Shown here piece after piece: positions 1-10,807 of a stretch of DNA of 64,000 bases. The DNA comes from Lyophyllum atratum (Eukaryota > Basidiomycota > Agaricomycetes > Agaricales > Lyophyllaceae). The DNA is taken from contig JACGCN010000001.1 in the NCBI GenBank assembly GCA_014905825.1, positions 2,604,001 to 2,668,000 on the forward strand, given 5' to 3'. The translations under genes were made by a program, and so were the position numbers. Each line of letters opens with the position of its first letter. The first letter of the stretch is position 1. The notes beneath the pieces were generated by a model that was not told the DNA's origin, searched no databases, and was given only the letters and a program-made list of their open reading frames with translations.

Positions 1-3000
1 TAGTCATGGATCTAAAGTCTGGGAAGTCGATGTCGGGGCTGGTGATGAAAATGTGGCTGCAGACATAGTCGGATTGGCATGGAGCCCAGATGGTATGTGG
101 GAGTACTCCAGCATACACCCTTAACTCATTTCAAGCAGGACAGACTATAGCTGTCGTGCATCACCCGCCACAAGTCACCCTGCATTCACTTCAAGACGGC
201 ACTAAACTACTTACATTACCGACCGAAGCTCCTGCTCTTAGTTGTCATATAGTTGGTGCATGGTGGTTTCGGGACGAGAGGTCCGTCAGCGCCCATTCGA
301 TTCCTGACATTTTTAAGAGGAATGATATTGTTGTGAGTCATCTCTATCTACTTTTTGCACGTTCAAACTAATGTCCACTTAGACAGGAACAGCCCACGCC
401 ATTCTTCGGACATTGCCTCTTCTTGACACTCTACACGAAGATTCACAGAGACTGACGTTGGTACATTGTCTCTGATGACGATTGGTTCTGACAGGCAGCT
501 TGTAGTGCAACGGACCTTTTTGCTTTCCAAGGCTCACAAACGAAGCCGACTTCCAAGCAACCCTTTCCAAAGGTCATCGAAGAATGGCCGACACTTTCAC
601 CGGATCCTCTTGGAGCTTCAATCAGTGCCCCGCCGCTTGGTAAATCCGTAGACTCGAGCGGAGGATTAAGAGATGAAGTGGAAGAAAACAACGTCAACAG
701 CGTCTTGGCTGTTACGGACGACCAAGGCTACCTGCATTGCTTTCTTGATGGGAGCTTTCCGCTTGGCAAAATATCTATAGGCTCAAATCTCTCCGTTCAA
801 TCACTGTCCAAGGATCCCAAACTGCCCATCTTCTTCGCGCATATATCCACCGTCCACGACCCCAGGACTGCTGCCACATCCCTGGAGCCCGCCATCATCA
901 ATGTCCCACTGCTAGGCAAGCGGCACCCTCGAGACCTGGCTAAACTTGCCTCAACAGCTCGAGAGTTGATGTGGTACACCATGCGTGTTGTTAAAGAAAT
1001 GCAGGCAACTTGGTTTGGGTCAGAGGCCTTCAGTGGAGCTCGCGATCTCGGGCCAATGTGGGTTCAGGCTTTGGAAGCGAAGCAAAAAGAGCAGTTTGGA
1101 CGTAGGTCGAAGTGTCATTTATCTTCGATACTGATTGTTTTTTCATAGAGGATGAGCCAAGTGCTATTTTGGACCTTACGACACTGCTGGTAACAGGGAG
1201 GGCCACGGATTCGCTTTTGGATTTTTTAGGAAGCGGCGATCAAATGAGCGAACGGGTAAGTTAGGGTTCGTACCTTCGAATATAGCCTTACCCGCACATC
1301 AAGGGTATACAGAAGTGGGAGTCGACCATGACCGAGGCGTTGGCAAAATTACGCGACTACTCTGAGAAGCGTGTTGCGCCGGCTTGTCAACGGTTATACC
1401 TCATACTTGAGGAACTTCAAGGATGGTCGCAGCTGTAGGTTTCTCCTATTTTTATTGAACGAGTATCCGCCAAATCCTTCTTGACTAGGCCTCAATTTAC
1501 CTTTTTTGAGCTATCAGTCTCAGATATCAATTCTTGCCTTGACTTAATAAGTCGGACGATTGTACTCGCTGCCTGGCTGGCGGCCACTGCGCGTCGGGAC
1601 CTCTTTCGATTCCGGGAATTCATAAGTTGGCTTCGTTTTGGTGATTTAACATTATGAAAGTATGAACAGCAGAATAACTGAAAATGCCACCCGCAGAGAC
1701 TTCAGCGGCGAACCCAGCCAACGATAATGCACCACCTCCTCGGCACGATATATTAGAAGTCAACAACTATTTCATTTCAGGGCTTTTGACAAGTTCCATC
1801 GATCAATGGTTCATTGGCCCGGTACCCGAGTTCTCACTCCAAGATATGGGTGTGCCAGGCGGTGATCGTTCCGTCGTGGATGTCTTGGAGCGAGCCCGTA
1901 CCGTGGCCCAAGATCCTACCCAGATGACTTGGATAAACGTGAGTGCAACTACTGGAGTATACTGCCACTTTTTTCCTTGATCAGAAGTCACATTAGAACT
2001 CACATCTACTACAGAGAGACCTAGACCATCTCGACAGAAACATCGATGCCTTGATCAATGAGCTGGCAACGCGCTGCAAACATGTTTTCGAACGAGCAGC
2101 TGGCGCTGCCAGCCGCTCTGCCATAACCTCGAGTATACCGGATTCTGCAGCCGCCCTGGCTTCGAGAACAGAGCATACAGACCCATTAAAGCCATTCTCC
2201 GTGCGAGAAAGAATCGTCAGTTTAAATAAGGTGAGCCCTCTTTGCCAAATACAAGTATCATCTATCTCTCACTTGAGGGTTACAGATGGGCGAATCCTTC
2301 CAATATTTAGCCGTAGCCATACCATCGGAAAAGACTGACCTGCGTAGGTTCATTTCGTTACTGTGAATGATACATTGAAACCATTCTCTCACAAACGAAC
2401 AGTGTGCATTACTCGAATTCGTTTCACCAACGAGGTTTTAGAATTGCCGCTCGAGGTCGGCGTAGTGCTTCTCGAGCCTTTACTTCCCGTGGGAGACGAA
2501 GCGATATCCGTTGATCTCGACTTACTAGAAGCGGATTTCTTTGACGACGAATGTATGGTAATCGTTTACCGAATTCGGGGCAGGCATGGTAAGTTGAAGT
2601 TGGAATTGCACGCTGCGAATGATTGTGATTGAAATTTCTAGAATCAGCAAACATTGCGACTATCAGCTACAATGATTTGGGGTATCAACCAGTGCAAGCC
2701 GACAACCACGTAAACGTGACCACCCGCGAAGATTTGATGCTGGAAGCGGTGGAGCGGTGGAAGCAAGGACATGTAAGGCTTAAATCTGTGCAGTTGTATG
2801 CCGAGGCTATACTGATACTAAGTCATTTAACATCGCCAGTTATCAACGGTGCAAACGCTGTTCAAAAGGTCTCGTGCATTGACAGGCTGCAAAGTAGGAG
2901 ATGTATCTCTCGCCCTGAACGGCAGGCAGGGGCGGAGAGTGGCATGCGTCCTCGATAGTAAGGGAACAATGCTAGAGTCTTTCGACGTGGAAGGTGACGT

Positions 3001-3034
3001 TAATGAAGTGGAGTCTGACGGAGGGAAATCGTAG
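1..3034 (+). CDS. apc4: Anaphase-promoting complex subunit 4 (5'-truncated)
   Basis: APC4 is a scaffold subunit of the anaphase-promoting complex/cyclosome, the ubiquitin ligase that triggers mitotic exit. The window opens inside the N-terminal WD40-like domain (GLAWSPDG, then QTIAVVHHPP after an intron at about 93-138). It continues through the helical middle part (DIVLAAWLAA-like helix near 1560-1600, EFISWLRF near 1618-1640) to the C-terminal part, which ends VESDGGKS before TAG at 3032. Further introns lie near 331-382, 447-480, 1100-1148, 1255-1310, 1436-1489, 1639-1680, 1938-2015, 2230-2286, 2348-2370, 2590-2640 and 2774-2838. The intron near 465-500 would be only about 34-38 nt, so that junction is uncertain. 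The start codon lies outside the window. Assignment rests on recognising the APC4 WD40 and long-domain sequences; no frame break was seen. Confidence 0.85.
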
Positions 3035-3624
3035 TGGTCTAAACCGGCCCGCATGCAACAACGCGTTCTAGATGGCGTTCATACTCCTGGAGACTTGGAA
3101 CTAGAATGCCAGGATGCTCGATCAATGCAAGTCAAATCAGCATCCGACGTGACTTTTTTGTGCTCCTGCTCAATATGGAGATGAAGAACATGATTTAACG
3201 GACATTGTGGGGAAGAGCAGGAACTCAACGCGGTGACTCAAGGACAAAAAATGAATTGTTCTGGGCGGAACCCATATTGAGGCCAAGAATATCGGCGTTG
3301 ACCGATCTCTGGACCTGAGTGCCGCAGTGGCGGGAAAGTTTCTGCAGTTTGGCTCAAGTTAGGCCGTCGAAAGGAGATACGACTGGTAGGAGAAGCAACC
3401 TTCCTTTCGGGTTCGTAGCTAATCTTCGAGAAAGTCCTGCTGTCAGCGTGAGCGCCGCACCCCTTCAGGTCAATCTTAAATTGTCCACAATATCGGCTAA
3501 GTAGTTTCAAGTTTTAAGGGCCGCGGACCCTTCTCCTCGTGCCCAGAAACGAATTCTTTTTTCGATGCCATTTTAAATCACCTCTAGCGTGGCTCTGCAT
3601 CGCCCTGCATCCATCGTCTTCGTC
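3035..3624. other. Intergenic region: APC4 3' end and bZIP promoter
   Basis: No convincing gene here. Short open frames on both strands lack splice logic and recognisable domains. The last 300 bases presumably hold the promoter and leader of the bZIP gene, whose first ATG is at 3625; a frame open from 3589 begins with GTG, not ATG. Confidence 0.6.
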
Positions 3625-5142
3625 ATGCCCAAGTCCAATCCAACCATGTCCCCCATAAGCCATAGCAAGCAAGCTTCCAACGAATCTCCGTCGCGAATGT
3701 CCGACGTTGCGCTTAGAAAAAAGAAGAACGCAGATGCCCAAGCTGCTTTCCGAGCCCGGCGAGCCAATTACATCGCGACTCTGGAGGAAACAGGTGCGAC
3801 CTCATAGCTGTACATCTTATATTTCCTGTAAATTATAAGGTTTTACAGTGACTAGTCTTGAGTCCGTCGTTTTACAACTCCAAGACTCATGTAGAGAGGC
3901 TCGCCACGAAAGTCAGGAGCTACGACAAGAGAATGCCCGTCTACGGCACGAATTTCGAGAGCGCGAGAGATCCTGGAGAACCTGGCAAGTAAAGAAAACA
4001 GGTCAAGGCGCAGAATCCGACGATCCACCCCCCCTGCCGGCCTCCTTTTCGTCGCCACATCCTTCAAATGGGCAAATGACTTCGATACACATGCATCAGT
4101 ATGGAGGGGGAGGTCTTTCTTATCGGATGGGCGATGATGCAGCAATGTGCAACGGTTCGTATGACACAAGCCCTGGCCAATATCACCAGACTTCCTCTCT
4201 CTCGTACACCGGCGTGGAGGCTGATATTTCGGGCGAGATCCCACCTAACTCGCTTACCCATCGTGGATCGAAGTATAGCCCATTTACATATCCCGTTCCA
4301 AACATCGCTCGAGAGACGCCATGGCCTTCCCCGATCACACAAAGCACGTCCTCAAGTGGCGACTCCGGGGGCGCTGCTCACTCCGCTCACTCTCCAAGCT
4401 TCACAGAGTCGCCCACTTTAACGTCAACAGACATGTCTTTCATCGGTCGATTTCCTACTGAGGATCAGAAAGTACCTTTGAGCAGCCTCGACACTGCACC
4501 TTACGCCTTTCCCAGCAGTCGTTCCATCTCGCCAACGACTTCAGCGTCGGGTCCTCCTCGTCGACCTCCCTTACGCCATTTCAGTTCACCTTTACCGACA
4601 ATGGTGGACATGACCGCTCAGATCTTGATTATCGGCGCCACTCGCATCCTCATGGGGCTGAAGTTACGCTTCATGGCGGTACCGCCGACGTATCATTAGT
4701 CGGTCCCGCCAGCGACGCGGTTCGGTATAGGTTGACAAATCGTAGAGACAACTCAGGCTGCGACCGACCGCTTCTCCCTACTCTTCCTCCTATTTCTGGG
4801 AGCGATAATGGCTCTCAACCAGAACAAGGGAGTAGCGACGGGGATTCTACGCCATATCCACATTCCCGTCCGCGTCTTCGTCGCGGGATGACCCACTCCC
4901 GCTCCCGCTCTCCATCTCCTCCTCCTCCAATACTTTCCAGCACGCTGGCGGTTATCAAAGCACAAGCCTTTGGCGCACTTCGTCGCACTCGTGCACGGAC
5001 AAAAAAGTCCTCTGATGGTGCCGCTAAAGTCGCAATGAACGTGCTGGAAGCAAGGGGAATCGGTATGGCGCCTTCACCGGGCGCCACCACAAGCCTCAAA
5101 AGGCCACGACTCGATGATGATCTTGATATGCCGCATGCATGA
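3625..5142 (+). CDS. bZIP transcription factor
   Basis: Nuclear DNA-binding protein of the basic leucine zipper family. The basic region carries the NxxxQxxFRxR signature (NADAQAAFRARR, residues about 37-48). Leucine heptads follow in the segment TSLESVVLQLQDSCREARHE and the next stretch ELRQENARLRHEF. The rest is Ser/Pro-rich and low in complexity, with a basic C-terminal tail ending DLDMPHA. Intron 1 (3794-3848) splits the zipper and joins EET to VTSLES. The frame then changes near 4472-4515: a 44-nt intron with donor GTACCT and acceptor TTTCCCAG restores the downstream frame (HLANDFSVGSSSS, then QFTFTDNGGHD). A one-base sequence error would be the alternative. The family can be pathway-specific or stress-related; the target genes cannot be told from sequence. 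Confidence 0.8.
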
Positions 5143-5630
5143 TTTGATTCCTTCTTTCTAGATCTACACCCCGGAAGAAATGTATCTCTAATCTCGCCAT
5201 GGTTTACTCTGAGCTGACTTTGCAGACAGGTAACCCATGCGAGCCTTGTGTTATATGTATATTGGTTGTTTGTAGTATATGTCGCGTCTTGATATCTTGC
5301 ACTTAATACCCATACTGTATATGATCGCTACTCTGCTTTGACCATCTTACTTACCTGCTGCATACTAGCCACTATGTAGTGTTAATTGAAATTGAACTGG
5401 GACAGGCCGACTACTGAGCTGGTTAATAATGATTATCGGAATCAGCTCCGATGCGACATTGAACATGGATAAACGTGTGGTCAACGAGGCTGGAGGTACA
5501 ACCCATAAGGGATAACGATCGCCTCGCAGCTGCACAGACAAGAACCGGACCTCTGCATCGAATTTTGGAATCGCATCTTTCGATTCTTCCACGCAGACAG
5601 GACATGTTTGATGTTCCGATCAGAGGTATA
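5143..5630. other. Intergenic region between convergent 3' ends
   Basis: Sits between the stop of the bZIP gene (+) and the stop of the SVIP-like gene (-). It should hold both 3' untranslated regions. I see no gene, repeat or structured element. Confidence 0.6.
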
Positions 5631-6011
5631 TCAATCCCACTGACGGATATGAACCATGAGTCTTCACCGTGCCAGCTCAAGGTAAGCACCGCACTGACCA
5701 CGAGTCTTTCCTCCTGCCTTGGTTCCGGTACAAACCTCGGCTGCTTTGCTACCTTCGCGGCCAGACGCCCCTGGTTTGGATTGGTCGTAGTCGTTCCCCT
5801 TGCCTGCGCCTTAACATGCAAACTCTTAGATTGGCAATTGGGTCAATGATATAAAGGGCCTGACCGCTTCCAACCGCCGCTCTGCAGCTTCTGCCGCGGC
5901 GATGCGAGGATCGCTTGGAGACGAGCCTGCGGGATTCGTGCTAGTAGAAGACGAACCGAGAACTGTATGTCCGCCTGAATGAGTTCCAGACTTGGAGCAA
6001 AGGGAGCCCAT
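5631..6011 (-). CDS. SVIP-like small VCP/p97-interacting protein
   Basis: Three exons (6011-5865, 5809-5699, 5639-5631) encode 88 residues; introns are 55 and 59 nt, both in phase 0. The N-terminus MGSLCSK fits N-myristoylation at Gly2 with a possible palmitoylated Cys5. Residues 36-46, RIAAAEAAERR, match the VCP-interacting motif R-x5-A-A-x2-R exactly. Animal SVIP shares this layout: myristoylated N-terminus, VIM near the middle, then AAERR-x-[KE]-AA-x-RG. Here the join after the first intron reads AAQARG. The last exon codes only Trp-Asp-stop, giving the tail EERLVWD. Known SVIP binds p97/Cdc48 at ER or lysosomal membranes and restrains ER-associated degradation. That role is inferred from motif and architecture, not shown here. 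The protein is too short and too strongly spliced to be found by simple ORF search. Confidence 0.75.
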
Positions 6012-6095
6012 GAGTTTATGAAAGACCGCCGCTCGAGGGCAAGAGCATCAACATGTGTGACGAGACAGTCAAATGATGTGACAGCGTAGCTACTT

Positions 6096-6853
6096 CTATG
6101 TACGCGACCGAGGGGTTTCGGCAACAGGAATGTACTCCTCTCGGGAGGGACTGTATCCAAATCGAGAAACCCCTAACTCGTACGTCTGCTGCCGGGGCAT
6201 CCAAGCCTGCAATATCTGTCAGAACATCTTCACCTGGCATGGGCAGACATACCTCCCACCACCTTCGACCTGCGTTCCAGGGTTGAGAAATGTCGGTGTT
6301 AAATCCTGCTTTGGCCATGCGGCTCTTGATACCTGCTCCCAACAGGAGGCCAAAAACTGTGAGCAGGAAGAGCGTAACGACGAGCTGGTCTCGTGGTGAA
6401 TCACGTTCTGTACGATATCAACTCTAGATTCGAGTAACTATCAAAGGCACATACGGAAGCATCGGGCCTCAACATCGCCCTCCTTTCCTGTGGCCGTATC
6501 TGGATTGGTATCTCCCAGTGATGCACCGGCACATATTGGTAGATTTTGATTCAAACACCACTGCTTTGTGCAAGAAAGGCACGGTTGGGAAGGGTTATCG
6601 GGAATGTTCAAGAGCAGAATTGAGTAGTTCGACTGGAAACATATGCCTGAGGAGCCCTACGTCAGCACATGTAAATAAGCAGGAAAGCTGTCAACGTACA
6701 TTTACAGAAATTGGTGGCTTCCCACTTGTTCAGAATGGCGTTGGAGGATATCTGGAAAAGGATGACCGTCAAATAGGTCCATTCAAAAGATGGTACTTGA
6801 CTCACGAATAGCGAAAAGAAAAAGACAAAGGAGATACAAGTGAATCGGGTCAT
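6096..6853 (-). CDS. Secretory-pathway single-pass membrane protein, unknown function
   Basis: Five exons give 183 residues: 6853-6806, 6751-about 6706, 6646-6455, 6407-6253, 6206-6096. Introns end in good CAG signals (donors include GTGAGT and GTATGT). A signal peptide (MTRFTCISFVFFFSLFISS) is followed by a luminal part with paired cysteines (PCLSCTKQWCLNQ, then PICAG and EARCF). One transmembrane helix follows (QLVVTLFLLTVFGLLLGAGI) and then a cytosolic tail with SRMAKAGF and Tyr-rich QQTYELGVSRFGYSPSREEY. The cysteine pattern looks like a disulfide-bonded lumenal domain; the Tyr motifs could be sorting signals, but that is inference. I recognise the layout as one that recurs in fungal genomes but cannot name a function. 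The donor of the second intron could instead be at 6699. It is divergent from ARP1, with 117 bp between the start codons. Confidence 0.7.
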
Positions 6854-6916
6854 GGAGGTGCAGACTGACTTCGGATTCGATAAACAACCATCAAGTAACG
6901 CTCAGTGACCACACAC

Positions 6917-6930
6917 GTCGACGCGTCGAC
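6917..6930. promoter_or_regulatory. 14-bp perfect palindrome containing an ACGCGT (MCB) core
   Basis: GTCGACGCGTCGAC equals its own reverse complement. It lies 41 bp before the ARP1 start codon and 64 bp from the start of the divergent membrane-protein gene. The centre GACGCGTC contains ACGCGT, the MluI cell-cycle box bound by MBF in yeasts. Function here is inferred. Confidence 0.45.
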
Positions 6931-6970
6931 CCAGGCCCTCCGCCCACTTCTTCCATTCTCAGCGGCGACT

Positions 6971-8562
6971 ATGTCTGCAGAGTTCGACGATGTCCTCACC
7001 AATCAACCTGTCGTAATCGATAATGTCTGTCCTGACGCTTTCATAAGGCATATAAGTGTCTAACGCACACCCATCACTTCAACCCCGCAGGGCTCTGGAA
7101 CTATCAAAGCTGGATTTGCTGGACAGGACCATCCCAAATGCTTCTTTCCGTCTTTGTGCGTCTTGACGGTTAGGCATGATTTCCGCCGCTAATTCTTTCT
7201 GTTAATCTTTGGATCGTTATAGTGTCGGGCGGCCAAAGCATATACGCGTCATGGCCGGGGCATTGGAGGGAGATGTTTTCATCGGGAGGCGTGCACAGGA
7301 GTTTAGAGGCCTCCTCAAGATCAAATACCCCATGGAACATGGAATTGTGACAGACTGGGATGATATGGAACGCATCTGGAATTGGGTTTACGCCGAGGAG
7401 CTGGGGACATTGAGCGAGGAGGTCAGTCCATCTCATGCGAAACAACTGACCGTTAAACTCATGAAATAATCTAGCATCCGGTATTATTGACAGAAGCACC
7501 GCTCAACCCAAGGAGCAACCGAGACGCCGCTGCACAAGTATTCTTTGACACTTTCAACGTTCCGGCTCTCTTCACATCCGTTCAAGCCGTACTCTCACTG
7601 TGAGCCTTTTTTGATGTTCTTTATTCAATGTTACTGAGACCATGCCAAGATACTCGTCCGGACGTACGACAGGCATTGTACTCGACTCTGGTGACGGCGT
7701 CACGCACGCTGTACCTGTCTTCGAAGGGTTTTCAATGCCGCATGCCATCCGCCGGGTCGATGTAGCAGGAAGGTAATCGGCCTGCATTACGGTGTCTTGT
7801 TGCTTATTAACTTCCTAACCTCAGAGACGTAACTGAACATCTTCAGCTTCTCCTTCGTAAATCCGGGCACCATTTGCACACCACCGCAGAACGTGAGGTA
7901 GTTCGAACAATTAAAGAGAAGTGCTGTTATGTTGCCCTTAACCCTGCAAAGGAGGAGAAAGATGCCGCTGGACGTACAGAAGAGTTTAAACTGCCGGATG
8001 GCAATGTTGTTCAGGTATCAAGGCTTCTCACCATTTTACCATTTTTGCGTTATTCTGAATGTTTACGATTGATAGCTTGGTCCTGAACGCTTCCGTGCGC
8101 CCGAGATTTTGTTCAACCCTGAGCTGATTGGTCAGGAGTACGCCGGAGTGCACCAGGTTGTGGTTGATTCAATTAACCGAGTCGACTTGGACCTTCGGAA
8201 GAGTCTATTTTCCAACATTGTCCTTAGTGGCGGTAGTACTTTGTGTCGAGGTCAGTCAAGATGCTTAACGTATGAGTAAAGTGGCTGTGCTGATTCCATT
8301 TCAGGTTTTGGTGACCGGTTACTGAACGAAGTGAAGAAACTCGCCTTGAAGGATGTCAAAATCAAGATATATGCTCCCCCCGAACGGAAGTATTCCACCT
8401 GGATTGGTGGCTCGATCCTAGCAGGTCTGAGTACGTTCAAGAAGGTAATGTCTGACTGCCCTCTACCACAACGTTGCCATTGTTGATAACGACTAGATGT
8501 GGGTCTCTGCCGAGGAGTATCAGGAAGACCCAGATATCATTCATAAAAAATCAGGTTTCTGA
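6971..8562 (+). CDS. arp1: Actin-related protein 1 (centractin), dynactin filament subunit
   Basis: Forms the short actin-like filament of dynactin, which couples dynein to cargo and moves nuclei and vesicles along microtubules. The protein starts [18 protein letters not shown], enters the actin fold with [11 protein letters not shown] (phosphate-1 loop), and continues with [12 protein letters not shown] and [19 protein letters not shown]. Later come [22 protein letters not shown] (phosphate-2), [12 protein letters not shown] (adenosine loop), and [20 protein letters not shown]. It ends [11 protein letters not shown]. About 377 residues, the usual Arp1 length, from nine exons. Sequence in the [12 protein letters not shown] and LLRKSG regions favours Arp1 over conventional actin and over other Arps. 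All joins keep frame. Confidence 0.93.
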
Positions 8563-8953
8563 ATAGCATGTTGATTCTTGGGGTTTCGATTCATACCACA
8601 TATTTCCTTCGCTTTACACGATACCAATGTACTTCTTTCAGCTAATGCAATCCGATAAGCTCTGAGCTATCCAGCATTTCTCAGTTGAGCATCCCGAGTT
8701 GCGCAGAAGGGGGCGATAACCTGTGTGGATAGATCTTGATGGGTAAGTGTGTTATATAATTCATCCTTCAATGATGGGCTAACAACTTAGAGGCGACGAG
8801 AAGGTCAGATGTTTTTGAAATCATGTTCGTCTCATGGGGTTCTAACATAGCACATACGTGGGCGGGAGGGGCATATATAGAACGTGATGTCGCCAATATA
8901 GTATTTTTACCGAGGCAAAACGAGCAAAGTGTACGTTGACGAGTGCAAGACGA
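8563..8953. other. Intergenic region between convergent ARP1 and eS24
   Basis: Holds the 3' untranslated regions of ARP1 (+) and eS24 (-). No gene or repeat seen. Confidence 0.6.
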
Positions 8954-9525
8954 CTACTTGCCCTTCTTGGGGGGCTCCGCAGCCTTGCTCTTTTTTGTTC
9001 CACGGAGCTGATACAGATGTTTGAAACATTGTCAATGACCTAGGATAGATGTGCGTACCTTCTTCGCGCGGTTCTTGCGCTCCTTCCGCAGCTTGCGCGA
9101 AGGTTCGTCAACCTTGGCAACCAGCCCAGACTTTGCAATCGAGTTCAGTCACCAGAAAATCATGGAAAGGCGTCAGCGACGTACTCGAACCAACCGGTAT
9201 TTGGGCTCAAACTTCTTTTGCGATGCCTCGTCGTCATAGATCAGCGCAAAACCAGTGCTCCTTCCTCCACCAAACTGCGTCCGGAAACCAAAGGTGACAA
9301 CACGGTCCTTATGGGTCTTGTACAGGGCCGCGAGCTTCTCTGAGAGCTCAGTTTTGGAAACATTGGGGCGCGAGGGGTGTAGGACGTCAAGGACGAATTG
9401 GCGACGTGCCAGGAGACGGTTGGTGATAAATTTGCGGGTCCGCAGGGTGATTGGTGCTGCGGGGTCGATCTTTAAGGAGGTGGAGCGTTAGATAGAATGT
9501 TGAGACGACGTGTAGGACGCACCAT
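8954..9525 (-). CDS. rps24: 40S ribosomal protein eS24
   Basis: Small-subunit ribosomal protein needed for 18S rRNA maturation. Four exons: 9525-9523, 9469-9185, 9130-9059, 9007-8954, giving 137 residues. The first exon is only the ATG, followed at once by donor GTGCGT. The second begins [20 protein letters not shown]. Conserved blocks are [56 protein letters not shown] and [19 protein letters not shown]; the tail is lysine-rich (PPKKGK). Length and all blocks match eS24. It shares a 345-bp promoter region with the divergent membrane-protein gene at 9871. Introns are 53, 54 and 51 nt. Confidence 0.93.
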
Positions 9526-9870
9526 AGTTGCGGCAGGCTTGCTTGAGGTCGTCGGGGCCGATGCTGATAGATATTCGAGGTACCACAGTGTGTGGCTGCA
9601 AAAAACTGCACAGTTTTACCGGCATTGTCCGGAAGGTCGGGACACGTGACACACTTTCACAGACACCACCATCATCCTGCTGGGAGGTCCTCGACGCCCG
9701 CTTTGAGCTCCTGAACAGCACTACCGTTTACACTGGCCTCCGGGATTCTCTGAGATCTGAGCTTGAGAGGATTAAACGGGGCGACCTCCTCCCACTGGCT
9801 TGCTGATGCTCCATGCTGGCTGACTAATCACTGACAGCTTTCACTTGACGAGAGTGGACTACCAGAACGA
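9526..9870. promoter_or_regulatory. Shared divergent promoter with CACGTG box at 9644-9649
   Basis: Lies between the start codons of eS24 (-) and the DUF4870-like gene (+). Contains the E-box CACGTG in the context ACACGTGAC. Short ORFs here look like chance frames. Confidence 0.45.
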
Positions 9871-10644
9871 ATGTCGTCCAACTTTGCCTCGTTTGCGCCC
9901 TACGTGAGCCCAGCCAGATCTTGTATCAACTACAGGTGCTGAACTCCTGTACCAATCAAGACTCCTCCCCCAGATGACCCCACATATACTTCTTCAGCAC
10001 CAAGGGCTCCTGTAAGGCCGTGGTTTCCTGCTCAGGCTTCTTCGGCGCACGAAATAGACACCTCGTACCAGTCTGGCGGTATCCCCACGTTTGGAACGTC
10101 GGCGGCGGGTGGGGGAGGCTTAGCAGAGGCGTCTGAGGTACCAGTGAACCAATGGGAAACAAGGTATGGGTTGAGGGTCGACATTTCGGCTGCTGTCGCA
10201 TATCTCCTAGGACCTCTCACAGGTAGGATTTCCGCAGAGTTCACGCACGCGACCTGATCTGTTTCAAAGCTTTGTGTCTGCTGATCCTGGAGACGCAGAA
10301 CGATTTCGTTCGTTTTCATGGTTTGTAAACTTCCTGAGCATGCAATGACAAGGTCTGATCATCCGAGCAGCATACCAATCTGCCCTGTTGACAACCCCCT
10401 TGCTGTTCATCCGCATCTTTCTTTCCCTTATCCAGGCCCCATCCTGGATACAGACATTCGGCACCTTACTTCTCATTCTGCCGCCAGCGTACATGGCGTA
10501 CGTCTCCCAGCATTTCATTTTTATTATACATGTTGACGATGTCACAGTATACGGGTTTACATGGACACTACGCGCGCTGGGCTTGTACATTATCATCTGC
10601 CTATGATAGGGGCCATTGCTGAAGCTTGGCTGGCGGAGGAGTGA
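9871..10644 (+). CDS. Tic20/DUF4870-like small membrane protein
   Basis: Five exons (9871-9903, 9961-10222, 10270-10320, 10371-10497, 10548-10644) encode 189 residues. The first 100 residues are Pro/Ser/Gly-rich and hydrophilic. The conserved part then runs NQWETRYGLRVDISAAVAYL, GPLTALCLLILETQNDFVRF, HAYQSALLTTPLLFIRIFL and TFGTLLLILPPAYMA, which gives about three to four membrane helices. The end YHLPMIGAIAEAWLAEE is typical of the family. The pattern ETxNDFVRFHAxQSxLL is that of DUF4870/UPF0132, relatives of Tic20-type membrane proteins. Function in fungi is not established. Head to head with eS24. Confidence 0.75.
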
Positions 10645-10807
10645 TGCAGTCGGACTCCTTGTATTTATGTTTATAGTATTACAACCAGAGAATGGAGATA
10701 GTATTGTATGGCAAACGACGAACGAAAACAAGTTAGGAGCTGTACGTGTGGTTAGATCTAGTTGGATGCGGGTATATGCGATGTGGGGTAGACAGTAAAA
10801 CGAGAAA

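Noticed and set aside
4440..4600. Frameshift in the bZIP gene
   Set aside because: A 44-nt GT-AG intron at 4472-4515 explains the change, so I did not count it among the frame breaks, though it is short.
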